DNA from: CAVPTL01 sp963794415 | GTDB taxonomy: Bacteria > Actinomycetota > Thermoleophilia > Gaiellales > JAICJC01 | Direction of reading: 5' to 3' | Assembly: GCA_963794415.1 (NCBI GenBank) | Contig: CAWCDI010000001.1 | Location: 1-64,000 of the forward strand | Length of the DNA: 64,000 bases | Shown here: piece by piece, positions 19,571-27,841 of the stretch | How positions within the stretch are numbered: the stretch's first letter is position 1 | Layout: each line of letters starts with the position of its first letter | The notes under the pieces: model-generated | The model's database searches: none | What the model was told of the DNA's origin: nothing | What the model saw: only the letters and a program-made list of their open reading frames with translations | Program-made: the position numbers and the translations under genes

Positions 19571-20228
19571 ATGACCTGTCACGGAGCGGTGGCGTGAGGG
19601 ATGGCGCCCGTCGGTCTGGCTGTTCGACTTCGACGGCACGCTGGTCGACTCGGTCGAGCTGATCCTCGATTCCTACCGCTACGCCACCGCGACGGTGCTG
19701 GGGGGGACGCCGCCTGACGAGGTGCTGCGCGCCGGCATCGGGCGGCCGCTCCTCGAGGCGATCCAGGACATCGACGTCGAGCGCGCCGAGGAGATGATCG
19801 ACGTCTACCGCGCCCACAACATGGCCGGCACGACGATCTGCTCGCAAGCTATCCGGGCGTGGACGAGCTGCTCGCGGCGCTCGTCGCCGACGGCCGCGTG
19901 CTGGGCATCGTCACCTCCAAGCGGCGCGATGCGGTCGAGCTCGCGATCCGGATCCTCGGCATCACTGCCCAGTTCGAGGTGATCGTGACCTGGGAGGACA
20001 CCGGCCGGCACAAGCCGCTGCCCGACCCGGTGCTCGAAGCGCTGCGGCAGCTGGACGCGGCGCCCGAGGACGCCATCTACGTCGGTGACACCGCGTGGGA
20101 CATCCGCGCGGGCCGCGCAGCGGGGGTCGTCACGGGTGCTGCGCTCTGGGGCGTGGCAGGCGCCGACGAGCTGCTCGCCGAGGAGCCCGACCTGGTGTTG
20201 GCGCTCGCCCGCGGAGGTGCTGCGGTGA
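19571..20228 (+). CDS. HAD-superfamily phosphatase (Gph/PpaX-like), frameshifted
   Basis: Haloacid-dehalogenase hydrolase. Motif I is LFDFDGTLVDSVELIL; motif II is VTSKR; the Lys of HKPLPDPV and motif III YVGDTAWDIRAGRAAG are all present. The best start is ATG 19571 with one extra base before the next codons, giving MT-VTERWREGW. A second shift near 19850 (inside LLEAIQ...YPGVDELLAAL) changes frame, and a third near the end brings in the TGA at 20226-20228 overlapping the ligA GTG. Substrate (pyrophosphate or phosphoglycolate) cannot be told from sequence alone. Confidence 0.82.
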
Positions 20229-22256
20229 GCCAGCAAGGCCCGGGTCGCCGAGCTGCGCGAGCAGCTCGACGAGGCCAACTACCGCTACAACGTGCTCGAC
20301 CAGCCGACCGTCGACGACGGCACCTACGACGGCTGGATGCGCGAGCTTCGCGACCTCGAGGCCGCCGAACCCCGAGCCTGGTCACGCCGGACTCGCCCAC
20401 CCAGCGGGTCGGGGCGACGCCGTCGGGAGATTTCGCCCAGGTCACCCACCGCCAGCCGATGCTCTCGCTGGCGAATGCCCGAAACGACGACGAGCTGCGG
20501 GCGTGGGTCGAGCGCGCCCAGCGGCGCTCGGCGGATGAGCACGATCGAGTGGGTGGTCGAGCCCAAGATCGACGGCCTCGCGATCTCGCTCACCTACGAG
20601 CGCGGCGTGTTCGCGCGCGGCGCGACGCGCGGAGACGGCGTGGTCGGCGAGGACGTCACTCCCAACCTCCGCACCATCTCGAGCATCCCGCTGCGGCTGC
20701 GCCTCGCCCCCGGCGAGGAGCCGCCCGCGGTGGTCGAGGTGCGCGGCGAGGTGTACCTGCCGCTGCCGGGGTTTGCCCGGGTCAACGAGGAGCGCGCCGC
20801 GGCGGGGCTCCCCACGTTCATGAACCCGCGCAACTCGGCCGGCGGGCTCGCTGCGGCAGAAGGATCCGGCGATCACCGCCGGGCGTCCGCTGCGCGTGTG
20901 GATCTATGCCGTCGGCTACCGCGAGGGGCTCGAGCTGGGCTCGCACGTCGAGGCGCTCGAGTGGATGCGCGCGCATGGCCTGCGCGTGTCGGACCGAGAT
21001 CACCACGCACACGGATGTCGAGGCGGTGGTGGAGGCGTGCCGGGCGTGGGAGGCGCGCCGCGCCGAGCTCGACTACGACATCGACGGAGCGGTGGTCAAG
21101 GTCTCGTCGTTCGCACCAGCAGCCGCGGCTCGGCATCGTGAGCCGCGACCCGCGCTGGGCGATCGCCTACAAGTTCGCGCCGACCACTGCGACCACCACG
21201 CTGCGGTCGATCGTCGTGAACGTCGGCCGCACCGGCGCGCTCAACCCGTTTGCCGTGCTCGAGCCGGTCGTCGTGGGCGGCGTGACGGTGTCGCTCGCCA
21301 CCCTCCACAACGAGGAGGACATCAACCGCAAGGACATCCGCGAGGGCGACACGGTGATCGTGCAGCGCGCCGGCGACGTGATCCCGCAGGTGGTCGGCCC
21401 GCTGATGCCCGAGGGCGCGAAGCGAAACCCGCCGTGGAAGATGCCCACCCACTGCCCGAGCTGCGGCACGCCGGTGGAGAAGCCCGAGGGCGAGGTGAAG
21501 CACCGCTGTCCCAACCCTGCCTGTCCCGGGACGGGGGCTCCAGCACCTCACGCACTTCGTGTCGCGCGGGGCGATGGATATCGACGGGGTCGGCGAGAAG
21601 CTGGTCTACCGGCTGGTGCAAAACGGGCCTGGTGAGCCTGCCGCCCGACTTCTACAAGCTCACGATGGACGATCTGCTGGCGCTCGACGGTTTCCAGGAG
21701 CGCTCGGCGTCCAACGTGATCGAGTCGATCGCCGGCTCGCGCGAGCGGCCGTTCGGGCGCCTGCTCTTCGGCGCTCGGGATCCCGCATGTCGGGTTCGTG
21801 AACGCGCAGCTGTTGGCCGACTCGTTCGGCTCGATCGACGCGCTGATCGCGGCGACGCCCGACGAGATCGCCGGGGTCGAGGGCATCGGCCCGATCATCG
21901 CCGAGGCGGTCGCCACGCTGGCTGGCAGACCCCGACAACCTCGCGATGATCGAGGGCCTGCGCGCGGCGGGCGTCACGCTCGAGGGCCCGGTCCGCACGC
22001 CGCAGGAGGCCGCCCCGGACGGGCCGCTGGCGGGGAAGACGATCGTGGTCACGGGCACGCTCGAGGGCCACACCCGCGAGTCGATCGCGCGAGCTCCTCA
22101 CGTCGCTCGGCGCGAAGGTGACCAACTCGATCTCGGAGTCGACCAGCTATCTGCTGGCCGGTGAGGGCGGTGGCTCGAAGCGCGCCAAGGCCGAGAAGCG
22201 GGTGTCGCAGATCATCGATCTCGACGAGCTGAACCAGATCGTCAGCCGGCGGCTGA
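20225..22256 (+). CDS. ligA: NAD-dependent DNA ligase LigA, about ten frameshifts
   Basis: Seals nicks in replication and repair. All domains can be followed across frames: N-terminal ELREQLDEANYRYNVLDQPT; adenylation domain with the nucleotidyl lysine in VEPKIDGLAISLTYERGVFA and GEVYLPLPGFARVNEERAAA; OB domain NVGRTGALNPFAVLEPV; zinc finger CPSCGTPVEKPEG with two further cysteines; helix-hairpin-helix repeats (FGSIDALIAATPDEIAGVEG); BRCT domain GKTIVVTGTLEGHTRESI. About ten single-base indels interrupt it. The 3' end is uncertain: a TGA at 22254 after one more shift, or 22330 without. An essential gene with every motif kept is likely functional. Confidence 0.88.
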
Positions 22257-23507
22257 GCCGGCCAGGAGCTGCGCGATGCGGTCCTGCAGCTTGTGGGCGG
22301 CCAGGACGTTCATGTCCGCGCGGTTCATGATCATCGAGAAGATGATGCGGTGGCCGTTGGCCGCGTTGAGGTAGCCGGAGAGCGCCGAGGCGTCGTCCAG
22401 CGTGCCGGTCTTGGCCAGCACGTTGCGCGTGCGCCGGCCCCGTGCTGCATGCGATCCTCGAGCGTGCCGCTCACGCCGGCGAGCGGGAGCGCCTCGCGAT
22501 AGTAGGCGCTCCAGCCCTGCTGGCCCGACGTTTCGCAGCAGCCCCAGGATCTGGGCAGCCGACAGGCGATCGCCGGTCGAGAGGCCCGAGCCGTCGTAGA
22601 TGCGGGCGGTCTTGTAGCTCAGCCCGAGGTCGTGGATGGCGTTTCGGATTGCGCGGACGCCGTTTGCCGTGGTGCCGGCGCGGCCGCCGCGGATCGCGAG
22701 ATTCTTGGTGAGCACCTCGGCGTAGAAGTTGACCGACTGCTGATCCATCTGGTGCACCAGCCGCGACATGGGCGGCGACTGCTCGGTCGCGACGACGTGC
22801 ACCGTGCTCGGGCGGGTGGCCTGGCTGGCTCCGCCAGCGACCTTCACGCCCGCGCCGATCAGGGCCAGCGCGAAAGAGCGCGGCGGCGTGCTCGGCCGGG
22901 CTGGGCGCGGCCTGCGGCTCGCCGAACGAGTAGAGATCCATGTTCACCGAGAGCGCGGTGATCGGCGGGCAGTCGCGCCAGTACGACGGCTTCCAGAACG
23001 GCGCCGTGCGCCGGGTGTCGAAGCGGCTCTCGTCGCCGATGATGTCGCCGGTGACGCTCGTGATGCCCGGCCGCCTTGACCGCCTGGGCGAGCTGATCGA
23101 GCCGCCCCGACGCGCCGCCCCACACCTTCTTCGAGAACGTGCCGGTCGAGAGCGAGGGATCGCCGCCGCCGACCAGCCACAGGTTGCCGTGAAGCGTGCT
23201 GCCGTTGAGCGACCCGCCGGTCATCACCTGGGTCGTGAAGCTGCGTCCCGATGCCGTAGCGCAGGAGCGACGCAGCCGACGTCAGGAGCTTCATGTTCGA
23301 TGCCGGCTTGAGCGTCGTGGTCGCGTCGTGCACGCCGAGGAACCGGTTGGCGTTCTTGTCGTAGACGAGCAGCGACGTATGCGTCCCGGCGAAGGCCGAG
23401 CGGGCGATCCATGAGTTGATGGTCGCGTTCAGCGACGCGTCGGCACGTGCATGGGGCACGGCCGCGGCCAGCAGAACAGCAACCGAAACGGCGGCAGCGC
23501 GTAGCAT
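22242..23507 (-). CDS. dacB: D-alanyl-D-alanine carboxypeptidase (PBP4 family), frameshifted
   Basis: Penicillin-binding hydrolase trimming peptidoglycan stems outside the membrane. Starts MLRAAAVSVAVLLAAAVPHA, a signal peptide. The active-site SxxK is SNMK in TLKPASNMKLLTS, SxN is SVN in DQQSVNFYAEVL, and KTG is in AKTGTLDDASALSGYL. Joined length is about 415 residues. Several one-base shifts break it, mostly between 22400 and 23250. Transcription probably starts at the -10 box TAACCT seven bases before the ATG. The 3' end abuts or overlaps ligA. Confidence 0.87.
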
Positions 23508-23514
23508 CGTTGTC

Positions 23515-23520
23515 AGGTTA
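23515..23520 (-). promoter_or_regulatory. Candidate leaderless promoter (-10) for dacB
   Basis: TAACCT seven bases before the ATG at 23507, with no ribosome binding site between. The spacing implies an mRNA starting at or next to the start codon. Confidence 0.45.
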
Positions 23521-23561
23521 CGCGACTGTGCGGATGGTGCGTCCCGCTACCCGCTGGAGGG

Positions 23562-23723
23562 TCAGGTGGAGACGGTGGTCTCTTGGACCACGGCGGTGAA
23601 GAGGAACTTGTCGATCTTGCCGTGGTAGATGGGCACTGCCTGCTCGTGGCAGAGGCGGACGACTTCGTCACGCTTGATCCCCGTCTCCTTGGAGAGTTCT
23701 TCCGGCGTCAGGTGATTTGCCAT
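23562..23723 (-). CDS. Small uncharacterised protein, possible helix-turn-helix
   Basis: 53 residues from the ATG at 23723, chosen because GGAGGGAG lies eight bases upstream; an in-frame ATG at 23750 lacks a site and falls in the terminator T-run. The sequence LTPEELSKETGIKRDEVVRL followed by CHEQAVPIYHGKIDKFLF resembles a short winged or MerR/excisionase-like helix-turn-helix, but no family is certain. It lies behind a candidate attenuator (23749-23880), so its expression may be conditional. Confidence 0.7.
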   Translation of the reverse strand: MANHLTPEELSKETGIKRDEVVRLCHEQAVPIYHGKIDKFLFTAVVQETTVST

Positions 23724-23748
23724 GCGTGCTCCCTCCGATTGTGAGAAC

Positions 23749-23779
23749 AAAAAAACCCACCGAGCGCGGGCTCAGTGGG
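23749..23779 (-). terminator. Rho-independent terminator / attenuator hairpin
   Basis: Read on the minus strand, CCCACTGAGC, loop CCGC, GCTCGGTGGG, then seven T. The ten-pair stem has a single U-G wobble, which pairs only in minus-strand RNA (C-A on the other strand), so the strand is clear. It sits between a promoter at 23853-23880 and the ribosome binding site of the 53-residue gene. Confidence 0.8.
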
Positions 23780-23796
23780 CTTCAGCTTCACTCGAT

Positions 23797-23804
23797 CACT
23801 GAGC
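23797..23804 (-). promoter_or_regulatory. Candidate antiterminator arm
   Basis: Minus-strand GCTCAGTG is a perfect eight-base complement of CACTGAGC (23770-23777), the 5' arm of the terminator. Pairing of the two (19-base loop) and formation of the terminator are mutually exclusive. Confidence 0.55.
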
Positions 23805-23819
23805 GAAAGTCGTCCAAGG

Positions 23820-23846
23820 TCAGGCGTGCTCCGCTTCGGTGATCAT
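23820..23846 (-). other. Candidate leaderless leader peptide, eight codons
   Basis: ATG at 23846, seven bases after the -10 box TAGGGT, encodes MITEAEHA and then TGA. A neighbouring frame immediately after reads LTLDDFRSVIE then TGA at the antiterminator arm, so a one-base sequence error (common in this region) could make one longer leader peptide. Confidence 0.35.
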
Positions 23847-23852
23847 CGTCAC

Positions 23853-23880
23853 ACCCTAGCCATCGCGCGGACGCAGTCAA
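23853..23880 (-). promoter_or_regulatory. Promoter of the attenuated transcript
   Basis: TTGACT (23880-23875), 16 bases, TAGGGT (23858-23853). This is the closest match to a vegetative -35/-10 pair in the area. Predicted transcription starts near 23846, giving a leader of about 120 bases before the 53-residue gene. Confidence 0.6.
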
Positions 23881-23887
23881 CCGCATT

Positions 23888-24655
23888 TCAAACCGGGTTT
23901 GGGATGTCGATGAAGCGGTGTTCGACGCCGAAACGCGCCGAAAGCCGCTCCCCGAGCGCCTTCACGCCGAACACCTCGGTGGCGTAGTGGCCGGCGGCGA
24001 CGAAGTGCATGTGCGCCTCGCGCGACGCGGGCCATCGCGGGCTCTTTCGGCTCGCCGGTGATGAACGCGTCGGCGCCGGCATCGGCGGCGTCCTCGACCA
24101 TCCCCGCTGCCGCTCCCGAGACGACCGCGACGCGGCGGATCTCGTCGGGCCGTCCATAAACGCGAGCGGCTCGGGGTTGATCTCCGCTGCACCCGGCTGA
24201 GCAGCTCGGCGGGGGCGATCGGCGGGTCGGCGTCGCCGAGGAACCCGATCGCGGGATCGCCGCCGAACGGATGCGAGGCGCGTGAGCCCGAGCGCGTCGC
24301 AGATGATGGCGTTGTTGCCCTCCTCGGGGTGGGCGTCGAGCGCGAGGTGGTAGGCGACCAGCGAGAGGTTGTGGGTCGAAGAGGCTCGCGAGCCGTGCCT
24401 TCTGCGCGCGGGCCGATCCGGCGGGGGTCGCGATCCCAGAAGAGGCCGTGGTGGACGATCAGCATCTGCGCGCCGGCGTCTCCGGCGGCCGCCTCGAAGA
24501 GCTCGAGCGACGCCGAGACGCCCGTGACCACCCGCGTCGACCTCCTCCGCGCCGGTGACCTGAAGGCCCACCGGGCAGGTGGTCGGGATAGCGCCGGCAG
24601 TCGAGCAGCTCGTCCAGGAACGCGACGATCTCGTCTCGGTCGGCCAGCGCGCCAC
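23888..24655 (-). CDS. Nif3-like dinuclear metal-centre protein, frameshifted
   Basis: Nif3/YbgI family, annotated as GTP cyclohydrolase 1 type 2 by homology; true activity is uncertain. Pieces in several frames follow family order: GLQVTGAEEVD, SASLELFEAAAGDAGAQMLI then VHHGLFW (metal ligands), THNLSLVAYHLALDAHPEEG, and the C-terminal AAGHYATEVFGVKALGE with IPNPV at the end. A TAGGGT box overlaps the GTG at 24655; a CTG at 24647 lies six bases after the box and keeps the frame, so the exact start is unsure. Several one-base indels are needed. Confidence 0.8.
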   Translation of the reverse strand: MARWPTETRSSRSWTSCSTAGAIPTTCPVGLQVTGAEEVDAGGHGRLGVARALRGGRRRRRRADADRPPRPLLGSRPPPDRPARRRHGSRASSTHNLSLVAYHLALDAHPEEGNNAIICDALGLTRLASVRRRSRDRVPRRRRPADRPRRAAQPGAAEINPEPLAFMDGPTRSAASRSSRERQRGWSRTPPMPAPTRSSPASRKSPRWPASREAHMHFVAAGHYATEVFGVKALGERLSARFGVEHRFIDIPNPV

Positions 24656-24687
24656 CCTACCCGAATGGGTGGACCTCCGGCCACCCC

Positions 24688-24715
24688 TGGACGGGACCCG
24701 AAACCGCGGGATAGT
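24688..24715 (+). promoter_or_regulatory. Candidate leaderless promoter for the 76-residue gene
   Basis: TGGACG (24688-24693), 16 bases, GATAGT (24710-24715), six bases, then ATG 24722. No ribosome binding site. Confidence 0.45.
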
Positions 24716-24721
24716 CGCGCA

Positions 24722-24951
24722 ATGCACGGTGGGCAATCGCTCGGCGAGCGGCTGGCTGGCTATGACGCGCTCTCCGACGAGCCGCGCATCGAGCGCGGCG
24801 CGTTCGATCACGTGCATATGCGCGGTCTGCGGCCGCGGATCGACGCGCATGCTGGATCGAGGCCGTGCTGCGCTTCGAGCTCGACCGACTGCTCTACGAC
24901 ATCGAGGTCGACGCACAGCACGAGTGGCTTCGCACGCATGATGGCGTTTGA
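24722..24951 (+). CDS. Small uncharacterised protein, one-base frameshift
   Basis: The ATG at 24722 gives MHGGQSLGERLAGYDALSDE and on to RGLRPRIDAHA; adding one base after GCATGC (near 24853) leads into WIEAVLRFELDRLLYDIEVD and then AQHEWLRTHDGV with a TGA at 24949. Total about 76 residues, charged and probably helical. I recognise no family. Codon use fits a real gene, and a promoter-like element precedes it. Confidence 0.55.
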
Positions 24952-25024
24952 CGCCTATTGCGCCCGGCGCGACCGCGACGCACGCCGCGCACGACCTGAT
25001 GCGGGCCCGGCGCGCCTCCTGTGC

Positions 25025-25030
25025 GATAAT
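25025..25030 (+). promoter_or_regulatory. Extended -10 of tRNA-Pro
   Basis: TGC followed by GATAAT, ending ten bases before the mature tRNA 5' end. No convincing -35 element. Confidence 0.45.
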
Positions 25031-25040
25031 CCGCGATCTT

Positions 25041-25114
25041 CGGGGCGTGGCGCAGCCTGGTAGCGCGCACCGTTCGGGTCGGTGAGGTCCCGAGTTCGAA
25101 TCTCGGCGCCCCGA
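25041..25114 (+). tRNA. tRNA-Pro (anticodon CGG)
   Basis: Cloverleaf by eye: acceptor CGGGGCG with CGCCCCG; D arm GCGC-AGCCTGGTA-GCGC; anticodon stem CACCG/CGGTG with loop TTCGGGT, placing CGG at positions 34-36 (reads CCG); T loop GTTCGAATC in CCGAG-TTCGAAT-CTCGG; discriminator A. 74 bases, no encoded CCA. Closely resembles other bacterial proline tRNAs in the D arm. Confidence 0.95.
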
Positions 25115-25128
25115 TGGCACGGAGTCGC

Positions 25129-25665
25129 TCAGCCATGACGGCTGGGCGGCTCCGTCCTCTTGATGAAGACCATCATCTCCCTGTCCTCGCCGGCCGGCCC
25201 GCTCTCGATGCGCGATCCCGCGGGGGAGAAGCCGCACTTCTCGGCCACGCGGATCGATGCGGTGTTCTCGATGTCGGCGGTGATCTCGAGCTCGGTGAGG
25301 CCCAAGTCGTCGAACGCCCAGGCGGCCACCAGCTGCACGGCCCGGGGAGCGACTCCCCGGCCCCGGGCCTCCGCGAACACCGAGTAGGCGATCGCCGGCG
25401 TCGCGCGCTCGGCGAGCTGCAGGTTGATGCGGCCCAGCGGCCGGCCGGTCGGCGCGTCGGCGATCACCAGCGGCTTCTGCCGGCCGCTTCGCCACACCTC
25501 CTCGACGCGGCGCATGCTGGTGCGCCGGGCCTCGGCGTCCATCGGCGGGTCGGTGAGCCAGCGGAGCGACTCGGAGTCGTGGCTGGCCTCGGCGAGCGCC
25601 CCGAGGTCGCTCTCACGCTGGCGCCGCACAACGATCACGCCGTCGGAGAGGTGCACCGGGCACAT
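25129..25665 (-). CDS. GNAT-family N-acetyltransferase (RimJ/RimL-like)
   Basis: 178 residues, no frameshift. The RimJ/RimL-type fold shows VIVVRRQRESDLGALAEASH at the start, the motif-A region YSVFAEARGRGVAPRAVQL (acetyl-CoA binding, R-G-x-G-x-A) and the C-terminal ENTASIRVAEKCGFSPAG. Likely acetylates an amine on a protein N-terminus or small molecule; substrate unknown. Divergent from the membrane-anchored gene at 25698. Confidence 0.88.
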   Translation of the reverse strand: MCPVHLSDGVIVVRRQRESDLGALAEASHDSESLRWLTDPPMDAEARRTSMRRVEEVWRSGRQKPLVIADAPTGRPLGRINLQLAERATPAIAYSVFAEARGRGVAPRAVQLVAAWAFDDLGLTELEITADIENTASIRVAEKCGFSPAGSRIESGPAGEDREMMVFIKRTEPPSRHG

Positions 25666-25671
25666 GCCGCG

Positions 25672-25677
25672 ATCGTA
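25672..25677 (-). promoter_or_regulatory. Candidate leaderless promoter (-10), GNAT gene
   Basis: TACGAT, six bases, ATG at 25665. No ribosome binding site. Confidence 0.45.
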
Positions 25678-25697
25678 CCCATGAGAAGCTTCGGCTG

Positions 25698-26099
25698 ATG
25701 CGTGTGCTCTCGTGGTTTCGCCGGTTCTGGGGCGTCGTGCTGATCGTGCTGGTGGTGGTCGCGGCGGTGGTCGTGCAGCAGCACACCTCGTCGCACGGGC
25801 TACCGGAGGGCGATGCCGGCCTCGTCGTGCGCCAGGCGGGCGAGGCGACGTCCTCGACGCTCACGGTGACAGCGGACGGTGGCGGTACCAGAAGCGTCTC
25901 GTACGACCACCCGGGGGTGGTGCTGCAAACGACGCTCGCGCCGGGCGCCTACGAGCTCGAGAACACCCAGCATCAGAGCAGCAGCGAGCCGTCGGCCATC
26001 TGCAACGCCACGATCCGCGTGGGCAATCAGGGTGCGACTGTGGTGATCACCGTGCGGAAGGCAGGCGGCTGCACCATCAGCCCCGCCGCGCGATCGTGA
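25698..26099 (+). CDS. Membrane-anchored uncharacterised protein
   Basis: 133 residues. Basic start MRVLSWFRRFWG, then one transmembrane helix (VVLIVLVVVAAVVVQQ) and an extracytoplasmic domain of about 100 residues with beta-rich character and two cysteines (AICNATIR and KAGGCTISP) that could form a disulfide. No known family. The 3' end overlaps the convergent lipoprotein gene by 23 bases. Confidence 0.72.
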   Translation: MRVLSWFRRFWGVVLIVLVVVAAVVVQQHTSSHGLPEGDAGLVVRQAGEATSSTLTVTADGGGTRSVSYDHPGVVLQTTLAPGAYELENTQHQSSSEPSAICNATIRVGNQGATVVITVRKAGGCTISPAARS

Positions 26100-27200
26100 G
26101 CCGCCAGTGACGCCCCCCGTCGCGCGACCACCAGATGCGGTCGGCGTGGGGGTAGCCCTCGTGGGCGTAGATCACCGTCGGGGAGATGGCGTGGATCTCG
26201 GACTGCGAGACCTCGAACGGCGTCGTGACGGGTCTCCAGTGGCGCCCGCCGTCGGCTGTCCGCGAGACGACGGTGGGTGCAGTCGCGACCCATCCGTGGC
26301 GCGCGTCGGCGAAGCTCACTGCACCGGGACTCGCCGCTTGCACGGCGAGCGGATGCCACGTCGCACCCGCGTCTGACGTGATGAACACCCTGGAGGGCTT
26401 GCTCTCGATACCGGCGGTGAGCGTCCCGCCGGTCGCTGAGAAGAACGTGGGCTGGGCCACGTCGCACTGGCAGCTCCGCGGAACGCCCGGGAGGCTCACG
26501 CGGTGCCACCGGACTTCCAGCATCGGTGCTGGCGTAGAAGTAAATGTGGCCCCCGTTGCACGCCCCGCCGATCGAATCCGTGGGTTGGGGACGCAAAGGT
26601 CGCCTCGCCCTTGTCGCAGGCAAACGGCACGGCTCCCGGCGTGTCGTTCGGTGCCAATCCGCTGGTCCGCATGCGCAGCTGCCAGGTGCGGCCACCGTCG
26701 ATCGAGCCGAGCGACCGCATCGCCGATGAACCCGCCGCAACTCCGTCGCCCAGCGACACGAACCCGTGCGCTGGATCGGTGAACTGTACGTCCGCACCCA
26801 CCCCCGCTGATTGCCACACCCGAGTGAGCCTCCACTGCCCTCCGGCATCCGTCGTGCTTGCAATCCGGAGGATGCCCTTCCGCCTCAGCGTCACCCACGC
26901 GCTTTTCGGGCCTGTGGTCGCCAGCGCCGGCTCGGTGTACCCGGCCGCGTGCGGCGGCGTCACTGCCTTCCACCTCGCGCCGCCATCGGTTGTCCGCACC
27001 ACGGCGATCAGGCCGTACGACCCGTTCAGCCGAAGCGCCCATCCGACTTTCGGGGTGACCATCGTCAGGTCGCTCAGCGCGATGCCGGGCGGCCCGGTCG
27101 GACTGGAGCCCGACGGCGGGCTGGGTCTGAGCGCCTGGTCGAGCGGCGCACATCCCGCGAGGAGCAGGGTGAGGAACAGGGCACGTGCGATTTGTTGCAC
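26077..27200 (-). CDS. Beta-propeller (BNR/YCF48-like) lipoprotein, frameshifted
   Basis: GTG at 27200 gives MQQIARALFLTLLLAGCAPL, a lipoprotein signal with LLAGC. Repeated blades follow: VVRTTDGGARWKAVTPP, ASTTDAGGQWRLTRVWQ, GSIDGGRTWQLRM, FITSDAGATWHPL, SRTADGGRHWRPV, WWSRDGGRHWRLT, each with the S/T-x-D-G-G-x-x-W Asp-box. Two frame changes near 26510-26600. About 373 residues joined. An extracytoplasmic scaffold is likely; function unknown. A shorter paralogue is at 54315. Confidence 0.8.
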
Positions 27201-27206
27201 GCCACC

Positions 27207-27212
27207 AGTCTA
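27207..27212 (-). promoter_or_regulatory. Candidate leaderless promoter (-10), propeller lipoprotein
   Basis: TAGACT, six bases, GTG at 27200. The box shares its TAG with the stop codon of the upstream DedA gene. Confidence 0.45.
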
Positions 27213-27841
27213 CGTCGGTTTCGCCCGCCGTGCCCGCCACGCCCGCACCCGCCGCCACCCCTCCGCCGAGCCCACCACCAGCGACGCCAGCACCGCGCCC
27301 ACCACGAGGCCGAGCCAGGGGTTGTCCTCGAACGCCCGCCCGCCCAGGTAGCCGGCGAGGCCGGCCTGCGCAGCCCAGATGAAGCGCGGCGATCGCGTCG
27401 AACACCATGAACCGGCGCCCACGAGAGCTTCAGGAGGCCGCACGCGAGCACCACCACGGTGCGCCCGCCGGGCACGAACCGGCCGATGACGATGAAGTAG
27501 CCGCCGCGCTCCTGGATCTGCGCCTCGGCCGTGGCGATCTGCGCTCGCCGGTCGCCCTTCAGGTACCGCTCGGCCAGGCTCGAGCCTGCGGTGCGGCCGA
27601 TCCAGTAGCCGGTGTTGTCGCCCACGAACGCGCCGAGCGCGGCCGCCGCGATCACGAGGCCGATGTTCAGGTGCCCGGTGCCGGCCAGCACGCCCGAGAG
27701 GATCACCACCGTCTCGCTGGGCACCACCGGGAACAGCACGTCGAGGGCAGCGAGCCCGAAGATCAAGAGGTACGTCCACGGCGAGTCCGAGACCAGGTTG
27801 GCCAGCGAGTCGAAGTAGCCCGTGAGCGAGAGGAGGGCCAC
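27210..27841 (-). CDS. DedA-family membrane protein, two frameshifts
   Basis: DedA/SNARE-associated (VTT domain) inner-membrane protein linked to lipid scrambling and envelope homeostasis in other bacteria. GTG at 27841 gives ALLSLTGYFDSLANLVSDSP; family motifs FPVVPSETVVILSG, GDNTGYWIGR and FVIGRFVPGGRT-like (IVIGRFVPGGRTVVVLACGL) are present. Extra bases near 27405 and 27388 break the last third (VFDAIAAFIWAAQAGLAGYL then GGRAFEDNPWLGLVVGAV). About 210 residues joined. The GTG abuts the stop of the aminotransferase. Confidence 0.87.

Noticed and set aside
20225..22256. ligA as a true pseudogene
   Set aside because: It is essential, all motifs are intact, breaks are single-base and neighbours over 19 kb show the same pattern, so sequence error is more likely.
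23749..23779. Terminator for a plus-strand transcript
   Set aside because: The stem has a C-A mismatch in plus-strand RNA and the T-run is on the minus strand; wobble pairing works only for minus-strand RNA.
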